From the NCBI GenBank assembly GCA_002423025.1, contig DIUN01000011.1, positions 1 through 62,647 of the forward strand: a DNA stretch of 62,647 bases, read 5' to 3'. Shown here piece after piece: positions 34,382-44,488 of this stretch; position 1 is the stretch's first letter; every line of letters begins with the position of its first letter. A program made the position numbers and the translations under genes. The DNA comes from Sphingomonadales bacterium UBA6157. GTDB taxonomy: Bacteria; Pseudomonadota; Alphaproteobacteria; Sphingomonadales; Sphingomonadaceae. The notes under the pieces were generated by a model. The model was not told the DNA's origin and did no database searches. It saw only the letters and a list, made by a program, of their open reading frames with translations.

Positions 34382-34492
34382 GTGATTTTCACGGAAAGCC
34401 AGCAGGCGGAAATTCGCCCGCGCAGCGCTGCCTACGAGGCGGCTGGCGGTTATCCGGCCGATGTGTTTCCCAGCTTCACCCGCATGCTCTGA
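34382..34492 (+). CDS. Possible 36-aa peptide ahead of the catabolic operon
   Basis: GTG-initiated frame ending TESQQAEIRPRSAAYEAAGG then YPADVFPSFTRML. It has coding-like codon bias and lies between TetR and the SDR gene, 35 bp before the latter. No family recognised. It may be a small protein, a leader, or the remnant of a displaced gene; confidence is low. Confidence 0.3.
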   Translation: MIFTESQQAEIRPRSAAYEAAGGYPADVFPSFTRML

Positions 34493-34527
34493 GAGCCTTA
34501 TCCCCCTTAGCTGACGAAAGACCGCCC

Positions 34528-35289
34528 ATGAAAATTGCAGATAGCGCCGCCATCGTTACCGGAGGGGCGTCCGGCCTCGGTGGCGCCACGGCGGAGATGC
34601 TGGCCCGCGCCGGCGCCAAGGTGACGATCTTTGACGTCAATGCCGAGCTGGGCAGCGCCAAGGCCAAGCAGATCGGCGGCCATTTCATCCGTGTCGATGT
34701 GGTGGACGAAGATAGTGTCACCAAGGCCATTGCCGAGGCCGAAGGGCTGCACGGCAAGGCCCGGATCCTTGTCAATTGCGCCGGCATCGGGCCGCCTGCA
34801 AAGGTGATCGATCGCAACGGAACCCCGATTCCGCTCGCCGATTTCAGCCGCATCATAAACATCAATCTCATCGGCAGCTTCAATGTGCTCTCGAAGTTCG
34901 CGGCCCGGCTGCACGATGCCGAGCCGATCGGCGAGGAGCGCGGCGTGGTGATTTCCACGGCCAGCGTCGCCGCGTTCGATGGCCAGATCGGCCAGGCAGC
35001 CTATGCGGCTTCCAAGGCCGGCATCGTCGGCATGGCGCTGCCGATTGCGCGGGAACTGGCGCGCTATGGCATCCGCGTGATGACCATCGCACCGGGCCTG
35101 TTCCTGACGCCGCTGCTCGCCTCGTTGCCGCAGGAAGCGCAGGAGTCGCTCGGCAAGCAGGTGCCGTTCCCGAGCCGACTTGGCCACCCCGATGAATATG
35201 CCCAGATGGTGGAGGCGATTGTGACGAACCCGATGCTGAATGGCGAAGTCATCCGGCTTGATGGCGCAATCCGGATGGCGCCGCGATGA
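34528..35289 (+). CDS. SDR oxidoreductase, 3-hydroxyacyl-CoA dehydrogenase (HSD17B10-like)
   Basis: 253 aa. Rossmann fold with TGGASGLGGATAEML (cofactor-binding TGxxxGxG), NCAG at the strand-4 position, Ser in ISTASVAAFDGQ and YAASKAG (YxxxK). Asp after strand 2 (IFDVNAE) points to NAD(H). The overall pattern, including GIRVMTIAPGLFLTPLLASL and the C-terminal RLDGAIRMAPR, is that of type II 3-hydroxyacyl-CoA dehydrogenases. First gene of a run with ATGA overlaps. Confidence 0.93.
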   Translation: MKIADSAAIVTGGASGLGGATAEMLARAGAKVTIFDVNAELGSAKAKQIGGHFIRVDVVDEDSVTKAIAEAEGLHGKARILVNCAGIGPPAKVIDRNGTPIPLADFSRIININLIGSFNVLSKFAARLHDAEPIGEERGVVISTASVAAFDGQIGQAAYAASKAGIVGMALPIARELARYGIRVMTIAPGLFLTPLLASLPQEAQESLGKQVPFPSRLGHPDEYAQMVEAIVTNPMLNGEVIRLDGAIRMAPR

Positions 35290-36461
35290 GCGTTTCCTCC
35301 GAGCAGGTCGCTGCCATCGCCGCGCGCGTCGAGGCCTTTGTCCGCGATATCGTCGCGCCCTATGAGGCCGATCCGCGCTGTGGTTCGCATGGCCCGGCGG
35401 AAAGCCTTGTTGTCGAGTTGCGGGCCAAGGCCCGGGCTGCGGGCGTGCTGACGCCGCATATCCTGGCGGACGGCAATCACCTCAGCCAGCGCCAGACGGC
35501 CGTTGTGCTCAAGGCTTCGGGCCTTTCTCCGCTTGGCCCCGTGGCGGTGAACACAGCGGCGCCGGACGAGGGCAACATGTACCTGATCGGCAAGGTCGGC
35601 AGCCCGGAGCTGAAGTCGCGGTTCCTGGACAAGCTGGTCTCGGGCGCGGCGCGTTCGGCATTCTTCATGACAGAGCCCGCCGAGGATGGCGGCGCCGGCT
35701 CCGATCCGTCGATGATGCAGACAACGGCGGTGATGGATGGCAACCATTGGGTGATCAACGGCCGCAAGGCGTTCATCACCGGGGCGGAGGGTGCCGCGGT
35801 CGGAATCGTCATGGCCAAGTCCGAGCAGGGCGCCACGATGTTCCTTGTCGATCTGCCCGATCCGGCCATCCGCATCGAGCGTGTACTCGACACTATCGAC
35901 AGCTCGATGCCGGGCGGCCATGCCGTGATCAGCATCGATAACCTGCGCGTGCCGGCGGACCAGATGCTCGGCAACAGCGGTGATGGCTTCAAGCTGGCGC
36001 AGATCCGGCTTTCCCCGGCGCGGCTCTCGCATTGCATGCGCTGGTATGGCGCCGCAGTGCGTGCCAACGAGATCGCGACGGCCTATGCCTGCAAGCGCCA
36101 CGCCTTTGGCAAGCCGCTGGTGGATCATGAAGGCGTCGGCTTCCAGTTGGCGGACAATCTGATCGACTTGAAGCAGGCCGAGCTGATGATCGACTGGTGC
36201 GCCGATGTGCTGGACACCGGCTCGCTCGGCACGGTCGAATCCTCCATGGCCAAGGTGGCGGTTTCCGAAGCCCTCTTCCGCGTCGCGGACCGTTGTGTGC
36301 AGGTGATGGGCGGCGCCGGAACGACGCGGGATACCATCGTCGAGCAGGTGTTCCGCGAGATCCGCGCCTTTCGCATCTATGATGGCCCCACCGAGGTTCA
36401 CAAATGGTCGTTGGCCAAGAAGATCAAGCGCGACCAGGCGAAGCGGCTGGCGGAGCAATGA
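35286..36461 (+). CDS. Acyl-CoA dehydrogenase, ACAD10/11-like
   Basis: 391-aa flavoprotein. Substrate/FAD block AFFMTEPAEDGGAGSDPSMM; beta domain WVINGRKAFITGAEGAAVG; helical C-terminus with QVMGGAGTTRDTIVEQVFRE and IYDGPTEVHKW, where Asp replaces the usual catalytic Glu. It is coupled by 4-bp overlaps to an SDR upstream and an APH-type kinase downstream. That is the gene pairing fused in mammalian ACAD10/11 and found in the bacterial levulinate (Lva) operon, which act on 4-hydroxyacyl-CoA via a phosphorylated intermediate. Confidence 0.92.
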   Translation: MSVSSEQVAAIAARVEAFVRDIVAPYEADPRCGSHGPAESLVVELRAKARAAGVLTPHILADGNHLSQRQTAVVLKASGLSPLGPVAVNTAAPDEGNMYLIGKVGSPELKSRFLDKLVSGAARSAFFMTEPAEDGGAGSDPSMMQTTAVMDGNHWVINGRKAFITGAEGAAVGIVMAKSEQGATMFLVDLPDPAIRIERVLDTIDSSMPGGHAVISIDNLRVPADQMLGNSGDGFKLAQIRLSPARLSHCMRWYGAAVRANEIATAYACKRHAFGKPLVDHEGVGFQLADNLIDLKQAELMIDWCADVLDTGSLGTVESSMAKVAVSEALFRVADRCVQVMGGAGTTRDTIVEQVFREIRAFRIYDGPTEVHKWSLAKKIKRDQAKRLAEQ

Positions 36462-37480
36462 GCGGGATTGACGAGGCCCGGCTGGGGGAATGGATGGCGG
36501 CCAATGTGGCGGGCTATGCCGGCCCGTTGGCCATCACGCGCTTCGCCGGCGGCCAGTCCAACCCGACGTTCAAGCTGGAGACGCCGGGCAAGGCCTATGT
36601 GCTGCGCCGCAAGCCGCCGGGCCAGTTGCTCAAGGGCGCCCATGCCGTGGAGCGCGAGGCGCGGATCATTTCGGCGCTGGAGCCGACCGGCTTTCCGGTG
36701 CCGCATGTCCATGGTCTGTGCACCGATGACAGCGTTATCGGCACCTGGTTCTATGTGATGGACCTGGTGGAGGGCCGGATCTTCTGGGATGCGACCTTCC
36801 CCGATGTGCCGCGTGAGCAGCGCCCGCTCTACTTCGACGCCATGAACGAGACGCTCGCCCGGCTGCACACGATCGATTATGTTGCGCTCGGCCTTTCGGA
36901 CTTTGGTCGGCCAGGAAATTATTTCGAGCGGCAGATCGCCCGCTGGTCCCAGCAATATCGCGAGGATGCGGAGGCTGGGCGTGACGAGAACCTCGACAGG
37001 CTGATCGAATGGCTCCCGGCCAACATTCCGGCGGATGACGAGGCGAGCATCGCCCATGGCGATTTCCGTTGTGACAACATGATCTTCCACCCGACCGAGC
37101 CTCGTGTCATCGCCGTGCTGGATTGGGAGCTTTGCACCATCGGCCATCCGCTGGCGGACTTTGCCTATCACGCAATGATGTACAGTATGCCGCCCCATAT
37201 TGTCGCCGGGCTGGCCGGCGCCGACTTGCTAGCGCTCAACATTCCCAGCGAAGCGGATTATGTGGCGGCGTATTGCCGCCGCACCGGGCGGGCATCGATG
37301 CCGGGCTACGACTTTTACGTGGCGTTCAACTTCTTCCGGATCGCCGCGATCTTCCACGGCATCAAGGGCCGGGCCATTCGCGGCACGGCGTCCTCGGCGC
37401 AGGCGCAGGAGCGCGTGCGCATCCTCCCCGAGCTGACGGCGCTGGCCTGGGCCCAGGCACAAAAGGCAGGCGCAAAATGA
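36458..37480 (+). CDS. APH-family phosphotransferase (ACAD10/11 kinase-like, LvaA-like)
   Basis: 340 aa. Kinase-like fold: RFAGGQSNPTFKLETPGKAY (nucleotide loop), VLRRKPPGQLLKGAHAVERE (conserved Lys and Glu), catalytic loop IAHGDFRCDNMIFHP and metal motif VLDWELCTIGHPLADFAY. Members next to this dehydrogenase clade phosphorylate the 4-hydroxyl of hydroxyacyl-CoA rather than aminoglycosides. Start ATG at 36458 overlaps the dehydrogenase stop (ATGA), which decides against the longer frame. Confidence 0.9.
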   Translation: MSGIDEARLGEWMAANVAGYAGPLAITRFAGGQSNPTFKLETPGKAYVLRRKPPGQLLKGAHAVEREARIISALEPTGFPVPHVHGLCTDDSVIGTWFYVMDLVEGRIFWDATFPDVPREQRPLYFDAMNETLARLHTIDYVALGLSDFGRPGNYFERQIARWSQQYREDAEAGRDENLDRLIEWLPANIPADDEASIAHGDFRCDNMIFHPTEPRVIAVLDWELCTIGHPLADFAYHAMMYSMPPHIVAGLAGADLLALNIPSEADYVAAYCRRTGRASMPGYDFYVAFNFFRIAAIFHGIKGRAIRGTASSAQAQERVRILPELTALAWAQAQKAGAK

Positions 37481-38256
37481 CCACGGATCTCGTCCTTATC
37501 GAGCGCAGCGGTGCGGTTGCCACGCTCACACTCAATTGCCCGGGCAAGGGCAACAGCATCGATTTGCCGATGGCGCAGGCGCTGCTCGATGCCGCGGTCC
37601 TGTGCGACGAAGAAGAGGGTATCCGCTGCGTGGTGCTGACCGGCGCCGGGCGGATGTTCTGCGTGGGCGGCGATGTCAGCAGCTTTGCGGCGGCGGGCGA
37701 CGGGCTGCCGGCGCTGATAACCCAACTCACTGCCGTGCTGCACGCCGCCGTGTCGCGCCTGGCGCGGATGAACAAGCCGCTGCTGACCCTCGTCAACGGC
37801 CCCGCCGCTGGCGCCGGCCTCAGCCTTGCGGCGCTCGGCGATATCGCTCTGGCGAGCACGGCGGCACATTTCACCATGGCCTATACCGCCATCGGGCTAT
37901 CTCCGGATGGCGGTTCGACCTGGCTGCTGCCGCGGCTGATCGGCCTGCGGCGGACACAGGAGCTGGCGCTTACCAACCGCCGCCTGACCGCTGATGATGC
38001 GGCGGCGGCGGGCCTGGTTACCCGCGTTGTCGAGGCAGAGGCGCTGGTCGCCGAGGGCCAAGCCTTGGCCGCGACCCTTGCGGCCGGCGCGACCGGCGCC
38101 TTCGGTCGTACCCGCGCCCTGCTCACCGGCACCTTCGCTGCAAATCTGGAGGACCAGATGGCTGCGGAAACCCTTGCCATCACCGAGTCCGGTCGTTCGG
38201 CGCAGGGCCGAGAAGGCATCGCCGCCTTCATGGAAAAGCGCAAACCAGTATTTTGA
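37477..38256 (+). CDS. Enoyl-CoA hydratase/isomerase
   Basis: 259-aa crotonase-fold enzyme. Oxyanion-hole segments GRMFCVGGDVSSFAAAGD and NGPAAGAGLSLAALGDIALA are present, followed by YTAIGLSPDGGSTWLLPRL. A Glu at the first catalytic position is not obvious; the second-Glu region reads GLSPDGG, with Asp. Start ATG at 37477 overlaps the kinase stop by 4 bp, which places it as the last gene of the four-gene run. Likely hydrates the 2-enoyl-CoA formed by the dehydrogenase step. Confidence 0.92.
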   Translation: MTTDLVLIERSGAVATLTLNCPGKGNSIDLPMAQALLDAAVLCDEEEGIRCVVLTGAGRMFCVGGDVSSFAAAGDGLPALITQLTAVLHAAVSRLARMNKPLLTLVNGPAAGAGLSLAALGDIALASTAAHFTMAYTAIGLSPDGGSTWLLPRLIGLRRTQELALTNRRLTADDAAAAGLVTRVVEAEALVAEGQALAATLAAGATGAFGRTRALLTGTFAANLEDQMAAETLAITESGRSAQGREGIAAFMEKRKPVF

Positions 38257-38426
38257 GACCGTCCAGAACATGCTGGTGGCGCAAAAAAGCCCCGGCATTT
38301 TTGACAATGCGATAGGCTTGCACAGAAGCTCCGGCGCTTTGGCTCCGGGTTTCCGATCTGGCGACATTCGTCGCGGGCAGGCGTCATTCGGTAAATACGG
38401 GCGCCCCGAAGGATGCCGGAGTGGCT

Positions 38427-39167
38427 TCAGTGCTCCGAAGGGGAGAAGGCTTCAGCAGACAATTCCTGCATAGTCTGGCGCGTGCTGGCGAAGTGCTTTT
38501 GCACTGCCCGCTCGGCGGCGGCGGGTTCACGCTCAACGATAGCCTTGGTGATACGATGGTAACCCGCGACGTGCCGCTGGCGCTGCTGTTCGGTCTGCAA
38601 GGTTTCCACTTGGGCACGGAACAGATCAGTCCGGGAGAGCGGCATCACACGCGCCAGTTCGCGGTTGCCGCCGAGTTCCACCATAATGTTGTAAAAGCGC
38701 CGGCGCTCATCAAGGTAGCGGGCGCGGTTGAGGCTGCGGCTCGCTGCTTCGATGGCGATGGCGGCGTCTCGCATAGCCTGCTGCTTCTCGGCCGAATCGC
38801 AGTTTTGGGCAGCCAGGCGTGCTGCCAGCCGGGCCAGCGGCTCGAGCGTATCGAGCAGGTCGAGCACCGATTTGCGGTCCAGCGTGCTGATGTAAGCGCC
38901 GCGGAAATGGTTGAGGGTGACGACTCCGGCCGCAGCAAGATGTTTCAATGCTTCGCGAAGCGAGCCGCGGCTGATGCCGAGTCGCCGGGTAAGGTCTGGC
39001 TCCAGCAGGTGCTGGCCCGGTACGAATACTCCAGATCTGATGCCGTGGATGATCGCGTCGGTGACTTTTTCGGTAGCGCTTTCGGGTGGGGCGGTTGTCT
39101 CTTCGGCAGTTGCCAAGGGGCGTTTCCCTTCATCGGTCTCGAGCGGCTCATTGCCAAGGTTCAGCAT
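38427..39167 (-). CDS. GntR/FadR-family regulator with FCD domain
   Basis: 246 aa. Winged helix-turn-helix at about residues 32-98 (ATEKVTDAIIHGIRSGVFVP, then LTRRLGISRGSLREALKHLA) and an all-helical FCD ligand domain (ARLAAQNCDSAEKQQAM...YHRITKAIVEREPAAAER) with candidate metal/acid-binding residues. It is transcribed towards the enoyl-CoA hydratase and divergent from the acyl-CoA ligase at 39380, so it probably controls the ligase. Two regulators (TetR and GntR) thus frame the same catabolic block. Confidence 0.9.
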   Translation of the reverse strand: MLNLGNEPLETDEGKRPLATAEETTAPPESATEKVTDAIIHGIRSGVFVPGQHLLEPDLTRRLGISRGSLREALKHLAAAGVVTLNHFRGAYISTLDRKSVLDLLDTLEPLARLAARLAAQNCDSAEKQQAMRDAAIAIEAASRSLNRARYLDERRRFYNIMVELGGNRELARVMPLSRTDLFRAQVETLQTEQQRQRHVAGYHRITKAIVEREPAAAERAVQKHFASTRQTMQELSAEAFSPSEH

Positions 39168-39379
39168 CAGTTCCCGGCCTTGTTTCTACGTCTCGCAGCC
39201 TTAACGCCTTCCACAATCACCGTCCATGCGATCGAACACGAACAGCGCATTGGACGCGGTAACGAAGTCGCTTCCGCTCGCCGACTGCAGCGAATGTGTG
39301 TTGCTGGTGTCTTTCACAGCTTGCCGCCTGCCTGCGGAACTGTATGCCTCGGTCTCATAAAAAGAGCTTGGGGATCATC

Positions 39380-41077
39380 ATGCATTACGCCGAACTCCGG
39401 AAGGCGCGGGAAGAGTTGACCGGCCCTGGTGGCGCCTTCGAAATCGTCGAGGCCGAAGTGCTCGGCCAGCGCGTTCGGACGTACAAGAACGCATTGCCGA
39501 ACGTGCGCGCCCTGTGGCTTTCCACCATACAATTCGCCGAGCGGCCGTACCTGATCTATGGCGACGAGCGCCTGAGCTATGCTGAGGCGCATGAGCAGGT
39601 GAATGCCGTCGCAGCTTGGCTTGCGGCGCAGGGCGTGCAGCCTGGTGATCGTGTGGCGATCGCCATGCGCAATTATCCTGAGTGGATGCTTATCTACTGG
39701 GCTTGCGTCTCGTGCGGCATCGCCGTTGTCGGCATGAACGCCTGGTGGACTGCCGAGGAGATGGCCTACGCGCTCCGCGATTCTGAGCCGAAGATTCTGT
39801 TCCTCGATGCGGAGCGACTGGCCCGCCTGCAGGAACGCCCGGAACTCGCCGCCAGCCTGAAACTGGTAGGGGTGCGGATACCGGATGCCCCCGCCAATGT
39901 CGTGCCCTGGGCTGATGTGGTTGCCCATGGCGGGGCCATGCCGGACGTGGCGGTGGACCCGGATGACGATGCCTGCATCTTCTACACCTCCGGCACCACC
40001 GGCAATCCCAAGGGCGCACAGCTCACCCACCGCGGCTGCGTCGCCAACCTTTTCAACATGATGTACGCCGCTGCCTCCTCGGCGCTCGCCACACAATGGG
40101 CTACAGGCGTCGAGCCGCCGGCTGAAGCGCCTGTCCCGGTAACGCTGATCACGACGCCGCTGTTTCACGTCACCGCCAACAATTGCGGTGCCTATATCAC
40201 CACAGCCGTTGGTGGCGCGCTGGTGCTGACGTACCGCTGGGACGCCGGGGAAGCGCTGCGCATTATTGCCCGTGAGCGGGTGACAGCGATGAGCGGCGTG
40301 CCGGTGATGGCGCGTGAACTGATCGGTCATCCGGACTTTGCAACGACCGACACTTCCAGCCTGACTTCACTTGCCGGTGGCGGCGCACAGGTGCCGCCTG
40401 ACCTTGTGCACAAGATCGAATCCGGGGTCACGAATGCGCGCCCCGGAACAGGCTATGGCATGACCGAGACATGCGGGATCATCACTTCGGTCTCCGCCGA
40501 TTTCTTTGTCGACAAGCCGGACAGTGCCGGCCCGGCCATGCCGAGTTTCGAAGCCCGTTGCGTGGATGATGAGGGCAACACCGTGCCGCCGGGCCAGATT
40601 GGCGAGCTGTGGGTCAAAGGCTCTCCGGTCATCAAGGGCTATATCAACCGCCCTGAGGCCACGGCTGCCTCCATCACGGACGGTTGGCTGCACACGGGGG
40701 ATATCGCCCGCATTGACGAGGAGGGCTTCATCTTCATCGTCGATCGCAAGAAGGACATGGTTCTGCGCGGCGGCGAAAATGTCTACTGCGCCGAGGTCGA
40801 GGCGACGGTCTATCGGCACGCTGCGGTGGCCGAATGCTGCGTGTTCGGGGTGCCGGACGAGCGGCTGGGCGAGGAAGTGGGCGTGGCGATCGTGCTCAAG
40901 CCAGGCGAGAGCCTTGCTGAAGCGGCGCTGCGCGAGCATTGCGCGGCGCTTATCGCCAAGCACAAGGTGCCCCGTTACGTCTGGTTCCTCGATGAGGCGC
41001 TGCCGCGCAACGCCAGTGGCAAGTTCCTCAAGCGGGAACTTCGGGATCGACTGAGTGCGGAGGCCGTGGCGGGCTGA
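39380..41077 (+). CDS. Acyl-CoA synthetase (AMP-forming, class I adenylate ligase)
   Basis: 565 aa. Signature FYTSGTTGNPKGAQLTH (P-loop); YGMTETCGIITS; hinge and C-terminal blocks GWLHTGDIARIDEEGFIFIV and DRKKDMVLRGGENVYCAEVE; catalytic Lys in PRNASGKFLKREL. It would activate a carboxylic acid to its CoA ester and feed the adjacent four-gene pathway. The chain start ATG at 39380 lies behind TTGGGGATC; the longer frame from 39296 has no similarity. Substrate unknown (medium or branched/hydroxy acid). Confidence 0.92.
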   Translation: MHYAELRKAREELTGPGGAFEIVEAEVLGQRVRTYKNALPNVRALWLSTIQFAERPYLIYGDERLSYAEAHEQVNAVAAWLAAQGVQPGDRVAIAMRNYPEWMLIYWACVSCGIAVVGMNAWWTAEEMAYALRDSEPKILFLDAERLARLQERPELAASLKLVGVRIPDAPANVVPWADVVAHGGAMPDVAVDPDDDACIFYTSGTTGNPKGAQLTHRGCVANLFNMMYAAASSALATQWATGVEPPAEAPVPVTLITTPLFHVTANNCGAYITTAVGGALVLTYRWDAGEALRIIARERVTAMSGVPVMARELIGHPDFATTDTSSLTSLAGGGAQVPPDLVHKIESGVTNARPGTGYGMTETCGIITSVSADFFVDKPDSAGPAMPSFEARCVDDEGNTVPPGQIGELWVKGSPVIKGYINRPEATAASITDGWLHTGDIARIDEEGFIFIVDRKKDMVLRGGENVYCAEVEATVYRHAAVAECCVFGVPDERLGEEVGVAIVLKPGESLAEAALREHCAALIAKHKVPRYVWFLDEALPRNASGKFLKRELRDRLSAEAVAG

Positions 41078-41101
41078 AGGGGCCGGGGCCGCGCGCCGGC
41101 T

Positions 41102-41569
41102 TTAGCCTGCCGGGCGACTGTGAGTCATCGTCACGCTGGTCAGGCCATCCTCGCCGCTGCTGATCTGCACCATCAGCGAGCGTTGCTTGTCCAGGCTCTC
41201 GCCGCCGATAGTGGCGGTCTCCTCGGTGCGCATTTCAACCTGCAGCGGGATCTCGTTCACCAGTAGCGATTGCTTGTGGAAAGCGATGACTTTGTCAGCC
41301 GGTGCCGCCACGGTGTAGCTGAAGCTGCCGCCCAGTTTGCCTTCATCGGCGATGGCCATGCTCATCACGGCCTTGCCGCCGCTGTACATCTCGACAAAAT
41401 CCGGCAGTTCGCCGGTGTTGATGCTCACGTCCTTGCCGCTGGCGGCGCTGGCGAGGGCGCCGGCTGCCGCGGAGGACGCGCTGGCCTCGGGCGTGGCATC
41501 AGAATTCCCGCAACTGGCCAGTGCAAGACTGGCCAGCGCGGTGACGGCAAGGCGCTGCGTGATCGTCAT
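41102..41569 (-). CDS. Putative lipoprotein, unknown function
   Basis: 155 aa with a lipoprotein signal (MTITQRLAVTALASLALASC, lipobox LASC, Cys at about residue 20). After an Ala/Ser-rich linker comes a beta-rich domain with the stretch YTVAAPADKVIAFHKQSL then EIPLQVEMRTEETATIGG. No catalytic motif. Similar short lipoproteins occur in sphingomonads without assigned role. Convergent with the ligase gene; start set by the signal peptide. Confidence 0.75.
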   Translation of the reverse strand: MTITQRLAVTALASLALASCGNSDATPEASASSAAAGALASAASGKDVSINTGELPDFVEMYSGGKAVMSMAIADEGKLGGSFSYTVAAPADKVIAFHKQSLLVNEIPLQVEMRTEETATIGGESLDKQRSLMVQISSGEDGLTSVTMTHSRPAG

Positions 41570-41637
41570 CGGCACGGTTCCTTCGTGGGGCTTTGGAAAA
41601 TGCCTCAGTCCACGGCGGCAGCGCAAGCTGCCGCGGC

Positions 41638-42471
41638 TCAGTGCGCTGTCCAGCCGCCGTCGATCACCAGTTCGGAGCCGGTCATGTAGCGGCTCTCGTC
41701 GCTGGCGAGGAAGGCAATGCCATCGGCGATGTCCATAGGCTGGCCGGGGTAGCCGAGGGGCGCGGCTTGGGCGATGATATCGGCATCGAGCGCATTGGCG
41801 CCGGGGGTGCCGCCGACATTCAACCCGGTGGCGAGGGCGCCGCTCTCATCGAGCTTCTGCCAGATGGGCGTGTCGATGATGCCGGGGTGGACGCTGTTGC
41901 AACGCACGCCGTCCCGCGCGGCAGCACATTCCATCGCCACGGCCTTGGTGAACAGTCGGACACCACCCTTGGTGGCGCAATAGCCGCTCATGCCGGGCGA
42001 GCCGGCGAGGCCGGCAACGGACGAGATGTTGATGATCGAGCCGCCGGTCTTGCCGGCCATCGGGCCATCAGGGCGCGGCGTGCGCATGGCAGGCAAGGCG
42101 TGCTTGGTGCCGAGGAATACGCCCGTCATATTGATGGCGATCTGGTGGTTCCAGGCCTCCAGTGTCATTTCCGTTACCAGCGCGCTGCTGCCGATCCCGG
42201 CGTTGTTGACCAGAATATCCAGCCGGCCGAACAGCGCCATCACCCGGGCGACAAGCTCGGCCCAGCGTGGCTCATCAACCACATCCTGGGCGCGGAACTC
42301 GGCACGGCCGCCGGCGGCCGTCACCATGTTTGCCGTCTCGCGCCCACCCTCCTTGTCGATATCGGTGATGAAGACGCTGGCGCCATCCTGCGCCAGCCGC
42401 AACGCTGCGGCACGGCCGATGCCGCTGGCGGCTCCGGTTACGAAAGCGACGCGGCCCAGAAGTCGGCTCAT
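41638..42471 (-). CDS. SDR family oxidoreductase
   Basis: 277-aa classical short-chain dehydrogenase. Cofactor motif TGAASGIGRAAALRLA with an Asp after strand 2 (ITDIDKEGG), suggesting NAD(H). NNAG at LVNNAGIGS, catalytic Ser in INISSVAGLAG and YCATKGGVRLF (YxxxK). The C-terminus (YMTGSELVIDGGWTAH) is typical of ring- or alcohol-acting SDRs (3-alpha-HSD/cyclohexanol dehydrogenase-like). Start ATG at 42471 chosen over the longer frame, which lacks similarity. Substrate unknown. Confidence 0.92.
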   Translation of the reverse strand: MSRLLGRVAFVTGAASGIGRAAALRLAQDGASVFITDIDKEGGRETANMVTAAGGRAEFRAQDVVDEPRWAELVARVMALFGRLDILVNNAGIGSSALVTEMTLEAWNHQIAINMTGVFLGTKHALPAMRTPRPDGPMAGKTGGSIINISSVAGLAGSPGMSGYCATKGGVRLFTKAVAMECAAARDGVRCNSVHPGIIDTPIWQKLDESGALATGLNVGGTPGANALDADIIAQAAPLGYPGQPMDIADGIAFLASDESRYMTGSELVIDGGWTAH

Positions 42472-42556
42472 GCTGGTTCTCCCCAAATCGAATTGCGGAG
42501 AGGCTAGACCCGAAGACGGGCCGCGCAAACTCTCAAAAAGTGCGTTGTCGCAAGGC

Positions 42557-42964
42557 TCAGCCGAGCAGCACCCGAACGGCACCAAAGCCCGCCGCGATCA
42601 TCATGACCAGTGTCGGCAGGAAGGTGAGACCGAAGCCGGGGCCGCGTGCAGCCGGATCGCGATAATAGCCGCGCGCATAGACGATGCGGCCGATCGACCA
42701 GAGCAGCCCGAGGCCGGCGGCGATGGCATCACCCAGCACCGGCGCGGCCAGCATGATGGCGGGCAGGAACAGCGCCAGTTGCTCAAGCGTGTTGATATGG
42801 ACGCGGTTGCGCTTGTCGAACTCCGGGTGGCCGGTGGGCATCGGGGCCGGCACGCTCCACTTGGCCCGCGCCATGCCGACGATGATGCCCAGGCCAAAAT
42901 AGACGAACAGCGCGATGACGATGGCCAGCGTGGTGAGCGGGAAGGCGTTGGTGGGCAGCGTCAT
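42557..42964 (-). CDS. MAPEG-family membrane protein
   Basis: 135 aa, four predicted membrane helices. The conserved MAPEG segment lies after the first helix (FDKRNRVHINTLEQLALFLP: RxxxNxxE-like pattern) and before AGLGLLWSIGRIVYARGYYR. MAPEG proteins are glutathione or eicosanoid-type membrane transferases; bacterial members mostly lack known substrates. Divergent from the serine dehydratase gene. Confidence 0.9.
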   Translation of the reverse strand: MTLPTNAFPLTTLAIVIALFVYFGLGIIVGMARAKWSVPAPMPTGHPEFDKRNRVHINTLEQLALFLPAIMLAAPVLGDAIAAGLGLLWSIGRIVYARGYYRDPAARGPGFGLTFLPTLVMMIAAGFGAVRVLLG

Positions 42965-43108
42965 GAGCAGTCATCCTGATCCGATTGCGAAGGACACGGC
43001 GTAAGCGGTGGCTCGCGGGCTGGCAAGCGGTGGCGCTTGACGCTGGTGGTGCCAGCGGGAAAGGTGCTGCCCAGCATCGGAGGGGCCGATCAGGGGCGAG
43101 CAGCAGCG

Positions 43109-44468
<1,360 letters not shown>

Positions 44469-44488
<20 letters not shown>

